Source of the DNA: Euryarchaeota archaeon UBA623
Lineage (GTDB): Archaea; Thermoplasmatota; Poseidoniia; Poseidoniales; Thalassarchaeaceae
Length of the DNA stretch: 6,037 nt
Assembly (NCBI GenBank): GCA_002505325.1
Contig: DAUV01000038.1
Location: 1 to 6,037 of the forward strand
Direction: 5' to 3'
How positions within the stretch are numbered: the stretch's first letter is position 1; each line of letters begins with the position of its first letter. Positions 3,217 to 6,037 of this stretch are shown here, piece after piece. The translations under genes and the position numbers were made by a program. A model generated the notes under the pieces. The model was given only the letters and a program-made list of their open reading frames with translations. It ran no database searches and had not been told where the DNA came from.

Positions 3217-6037
3217 ACAGGAACGCGATGCCCGGCTCTAGTGGGAATGCCAAGCCGGCCTTTCCAGCTACGTCATCACCCTCGCCGGCCGGATAGGTTT
3301 CAAGTGATGAAACTCCGAGTTCTGCGGCGATAAAAGCAGAGTTGGCCTCGATTACTAAAGTCTCATCAAAGCCGCCGGATATCAGTGTCCTCTCAGAGAC
3401 TGACCACGAATGAACTCGTCCACGCTTCTTTTTGTTACCAGTCGTCAAGGCCATCCAGGTCTGGAAGATATCTCCCCTTAGTGCCTCGTTCTCGAATATT
3501 TCGAGTGATTGGACGTACGCTTGGCCTCCTGTCTTGAAGTCAAATCCTTCCGAGTGGAGTCGTAGTGCATCACGGGCAAGTTCGGACTTCCAAGATGCTG
3601 TCGTCTGGATGACAATTCGACTGATTGGCCTCTCCATGTGACGCTCGGCGAGCTCACGCAGATTGCGTCCGCTGGCGATGAGGTTTCGTAGATATGCCTC
3701 GCGCGCCAGTATAGGCGTATCCTCTGAAGAATCGCCAGGCTCGAGCAGGACGTGGGTCGCAAGGAGACCTTCTCCACCCATGCGCTGCCAGAACTCCTCG
3801 GCGATGTGAGGGGTCGCAGGTGCGAGCATAGGGATCCACTGCTGGAGGAATGCCTTGGCGGTGGATTGGTCGCACCCTCCTCGGCGGCGGTACCAATTCC
3901 AGTCGGCCAGTATCTCAAAGTGGCTAATCATCACACCCTCGCGTAGGCTGACATTTGACATTGCTTGGTGCCAAGCTCTCTGATTAGCTCGCAGTCTTGC
4001 GTTCAGCCACTCGTCCATAGGTCCGGGAGAATCGTCCATAGCCAAGGCAGATTCAACGGCGTCGATGATTGAATACATCTGACGGTGATTGGCTTCGACA
4101 GCGCTGTCGGACCAGTCCATACCCGCCTCTGGGTTGGCGCCAAAGAGCATGAACAGGCGAACTGTGTCTGCACCATATCGCCCGACCATGTCCTCAGGAC
4201 TAACCGTGTTGCCCAGTGACTTGCCCATCTTGACCGAACGTGTCCCGAGCGGCTTGCCGCAAGTCGGGCAGTCGGCATCGAAGTTGTCAACATGGTACTC
4301 TGCGTTGCAGTCGGAGCAGAATGGAGCGGGTGCGTTGAGCATGCCTTGGCAAACCAGTGTGCCGAACGGCTCACCGACCTTGTTCATCTCAGCGTCACGG
4401 GTAGCTTTGGTGAAGAATCGGGCATACAGTAGGTGCATGACGGCGTGCTCGATACCACCGATGTAGAGATCAACGCCTCCGTCCATCCAGTAATCGACCA
4501 CTTCGCGAGAGAATGGCGCGGAGTTGTTGTTGGCGTCGCAGAAGCGCATGAAGTACCATGATGAATCATAGAAGGTGTCCATGGTGTCGGTCTCGCGCTT
4601 GGCATTCCCTCCGCAGGATGGACAGGAGGTGTTGACGAAGGAGTCGTGGGCAGACAGTGGGTTTCCACTCTGTTCTTCACTGAAGGTGACGTCAAGAGGT
4701 AGTTCGACAGGTAGGTCGGAGGATGGAACGGGGACGACGCCACATGCCTCGCAGTGAATCATCGGAATTGGTGTCCCCCAGAAGCGCTGGCGGCTGAGTA
4801 ACCAATCCTTCAGTCTGTACTCAACTGTTCCGTGGCCAGCTCCGGCGGCCTCAAGCGAGGCGGTGACTGCGTCCTTGGCGGATTCACCAGCGAGGCCGTC
4901 GAAGCCGCCTATGCCCGAGTTGACCATGGGCCCGTAGCCCTCGAAAGCTGCACTCAGTGGTGCTGCGGGGTCGTTGCCCTCCCTCTCAATGAGAACTCTT
5001 CGAATCTCTATGCCGTATCTCTCTGCGAAGTCGTAATCGCGTTGGTCGTGGCCAGGTACCGCCATCACAGCACCGGTACCGTAGGAAGCAACCACAAAGT
5101 TACCCGCGTAGATTGGTACCTCCTCTCCATTCAGAGGATTAATCGCGTGGCGCCCGAGGAAAACGCCTTTCTTCTCCTTCAGCATGTTGATTCGCTCGAA
5201 CTCGGACATTCGCGAGCACTCGTCGCGCAGCTCGCGCCAGTCGGCCTCCCACTCGGTGCCCACACACAGCTCCTCGCACAGAGGGTGCTCGGGGGACAGA
5301 GTGACGAAGGTCACGCCGAAGATAGTGTCCGGTCTCGTGGTGAAAGCGCCTATGACCGCGTCGGAGTCAGCCACAGGGAAATCAATGTGAGCTCCGTGAG
5401 AGCGTCCAATCCAATTGCGCTGCATCGCCTTGACGTTCTCTGGGAAGGCGATATTGTCAATCTCGTCAAGTAACTCGTCAGAGTACTCTGTCATACGCAC
5501 GAACCACTGCTCCATATCGCGCTGCATTACTTCGAGGCCACAGCGCCAGCAACGGTTGTTCTTGACCTGCTCGTTGGCCAGCACGGTATCGCAGTCCACG
5601 CACCAATTGACCGGTGCCATCCTGCGCTCAACCAGCCCGCGCTCATTCAGCATCAGGAACATCTCCTGGTTCCAGTGGTAGTAATCGACATCGGAGGTCG
5701 CAAGGAAACGTCGCCAGTCGTATGAATACCCCATTCGCTCTTGATCAGCACGTATGCTAGCGATGTTACGGTGAGTTACGGAGTGCGGATGTCCGCCTTC
5801 CTTCTTGGCAGCATTCTCGGCGGGCATCCCGAACGAGTCGTAGCCCATCGGGTAGAGTACGTTGCTGCCCATTAGACGGTGGAAGCGGGCCATGGCATCA
5901 CCAATCGAGTAGTTTCGCACGTGTCCCATGTGCATGCTGCCAGATGGGTATGGAAACATCTCGAGGCAGTAGAACTTCGGCTTTGAGTGGTCAACTTCGA
6001 CTTCGAAGGCCCCGGCTTCAGCCCAAGCCTTCTGCCA
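3215..6037 (-). CDS. leuS: leucyl-tRNA synthetase, bacterial-type core with archaeal-type C-terminal half; 5' end cut by window edge
   Basis: This class Ia enzyme charges tRNA-Leu with leucine. The frame stays open to base 6037 (WQKAWAEAGAFEV then FYCLE), so the Met at 5959 is internal. By comparison with E. coli LeuRS about 13 residues are missing, for a total near 953. Numbered from Met 5959: HMGH at 10-13 (HIGH motif); zinc ribbon C120, C123, C137, C140; CP1 editing domain with TTRPDT (207-212) and HDQRD (304-308); a second Cys pair set C403/C406 and C446/C449; a third C548/C551 and C564/C567; KMGKS at 577-581 in place of KMSKS. These parts follow the bacterial LeuRS architecture. From about 640 the sequence looks archaeal: WYRRRGG (689-695), LAPATPHIAEEFW (712-724), and an ending resembling the archaeal KA...PL.P.I tail. 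The bacterial VNGKVRG C-terminal motif is not seen. It is the first visible gene of a leuS-DCC-TPD unit. Identity is certain; the domain-origin claim is from reading motifs, not alignment. Confidence 0.97.
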   Translation of the reverse strand, partial: WQKAWAEAGAFEVEVDHSKPKFYCLEMFPYPSGSMHMGHVRNYSIGDAMARFHRLMGSNVLYPMGYDSFGMPAENAAKKEGGHPHSVTHRNIASIRADQERMGYSYDWRRFLATSDVDYYHWNQEMFLMLNERGLVERRMAPVNWCVDCDTVLANEQVKNNRCWRCGLEVMQRDMEQWFVRMTEYSDELLDEIDNIAFPENVKAMQRNWIGRSHGAHIDFPVADSDAVIGAFTTRPDTIFGVTFVTLSPEHPLCEELCVGTEWEADWRELRDECSRMSEFERINMLKEKKGVFLGRHAINPLNGEEVPIYAGNFVVASYGTGAVMAVPGHDQRDYDFAERYGIEIRRVLIEREGNDPAAPLSAAFEGYGPMVNSGIGGFDGLAGESAKDAVTASLEAAGAGHGTVEYRLKDWLLSRQRFWGTPIPMIHCEACGVVPVPSSDLPVELPLDVTFSEEQSGNPLSAHDSFVNTSCPSCGGNAKRETDTMDTFYDSSWYFMRFCDANNNSAPFSREVVDYWMDGGVDLYIGGIEHAVMHLLYARFFTKATRDAEMNKVGEPFGTLVCQGMLNAPAPFCSDCNAEYHVDNFDADCPTCGKPLGTRSVKMGKSLGNTVSPEDMVGRYGADTVRLFMLFGANPEAGMDWSDSAVEANHRQMYSIIDAVESALAMDDSPGPMDEWLNARLRANQRAWHQAMSNVSLREGVMISHFEILADWNWYRRRGGCDQSTAKAFLQQWIPMLAPATPHIAEEFWQRMGGEGLLATHVLLEPGDSSEDTPILAREAYLRNLIASGRNLRELAERHMERPISRIVIQTTASWKSELARDALRLHSEGFDFKTGGQAYVQSLEIFENEALRGDIFQTWMALTTGNKKKRGRVHSWSVSERTLISGGFDETLVIEANSAFIAAELGVSSLETYPAGEGDDVAGKAGLAFPLEPGIAFL

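Noticed and set aside
3478..3918. Minus-strand 146-codon frame inside leuS
   Set aside because: It is an alternative frame of the same strand as leuS, and the conserved LeuRS C-terminal motifs are continuous in the other frame, so there is no sign of a frameshift.
4832..5473. Plus-strand open frame of 213 codons antisense to leuS
   Set aside because: It lies wholly inside the well-supported leuS coding region, has no recognisable domain, and long antisense frames are common opposite genes of this base composition.
5957..5959. ATG at 5959 as the start of leuS
   Set aside because: The upstream in-frame codons encode WQKAW...FEV...FYCLE, a conserved LeuRS N-terminal segment, so this Met is internal and the start lies beyond 6037.

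Overview
The window reads as an archaeal chromosome segment that is almost entirely coding, with a GC content a little above one half by eye. The archaeal assignment rests on three things. The left-edge gene is subunit D (Rpo3) of an archaeal RNA polymerase. The second gene is a pantoate kinase of the GHMP type used in archaeal CoA synthesis. The third is a TPD-motif nuclease-like protein, a family known from archaea and eukaryotes. Strong Shine-Dalgarno sites (AGGTGA, GGTGG) precede the downstream genes of the right-hand operon. A mesophilic, haloarchaea-like or marine Thermoplasmatota/Poseidoniales-like source is my guess. That is inference, because no rRNA gene or other marker is in view.

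Layout: a left block on the plus strand and a right block on the minus strand converge at about 1770. Left block: the 3' part of rpo3 (1-753, 5' end cut off by the window), a 41-bp gap holding a GC-rich inverted repeat, then pantoate kinase (795-1772). Right block, read right to left: leuS (3215-6037, lacking only about a dozen N-terminal codons at the window edge), a small DCC-family thioredoxin-like protein (2874-3206), and a 361-residue CDIN1/C15orf41-like TPD nuclease homologue (1767-2852). Gaps inside the right block are 8 and 21 bp, so it looks like one transcription unit whose promoter lies beyond the window. The two blocks share six bases (TCATGA) at their stop codons, and no T-run terminator is visible beside the junction. 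There is no stretch over 300 bases without a gene, and I see no tRNA, CRISPR array, insertion sequence or long repeat.

The two most noteworthy genes are in the right block. The leucyl-tRNA synthetase has a bacterial-type catalytic and editing half but an archaeal-type anticodon-binding and C-terminal half. It also carries an extra zinc-ribbon-like insertion just before a KMGKS variant of the KMSKS loop. The TPD protein is an archaeal relative of the human CDIN1 nuclease implicated in congenital dyserythropoietic anaemia, and it has an arginine-rich N-terminal tail (9 Arg in 11 residues). The genes are mostly core information-processing and cofactor functions. No defence system or mobile element is evident.
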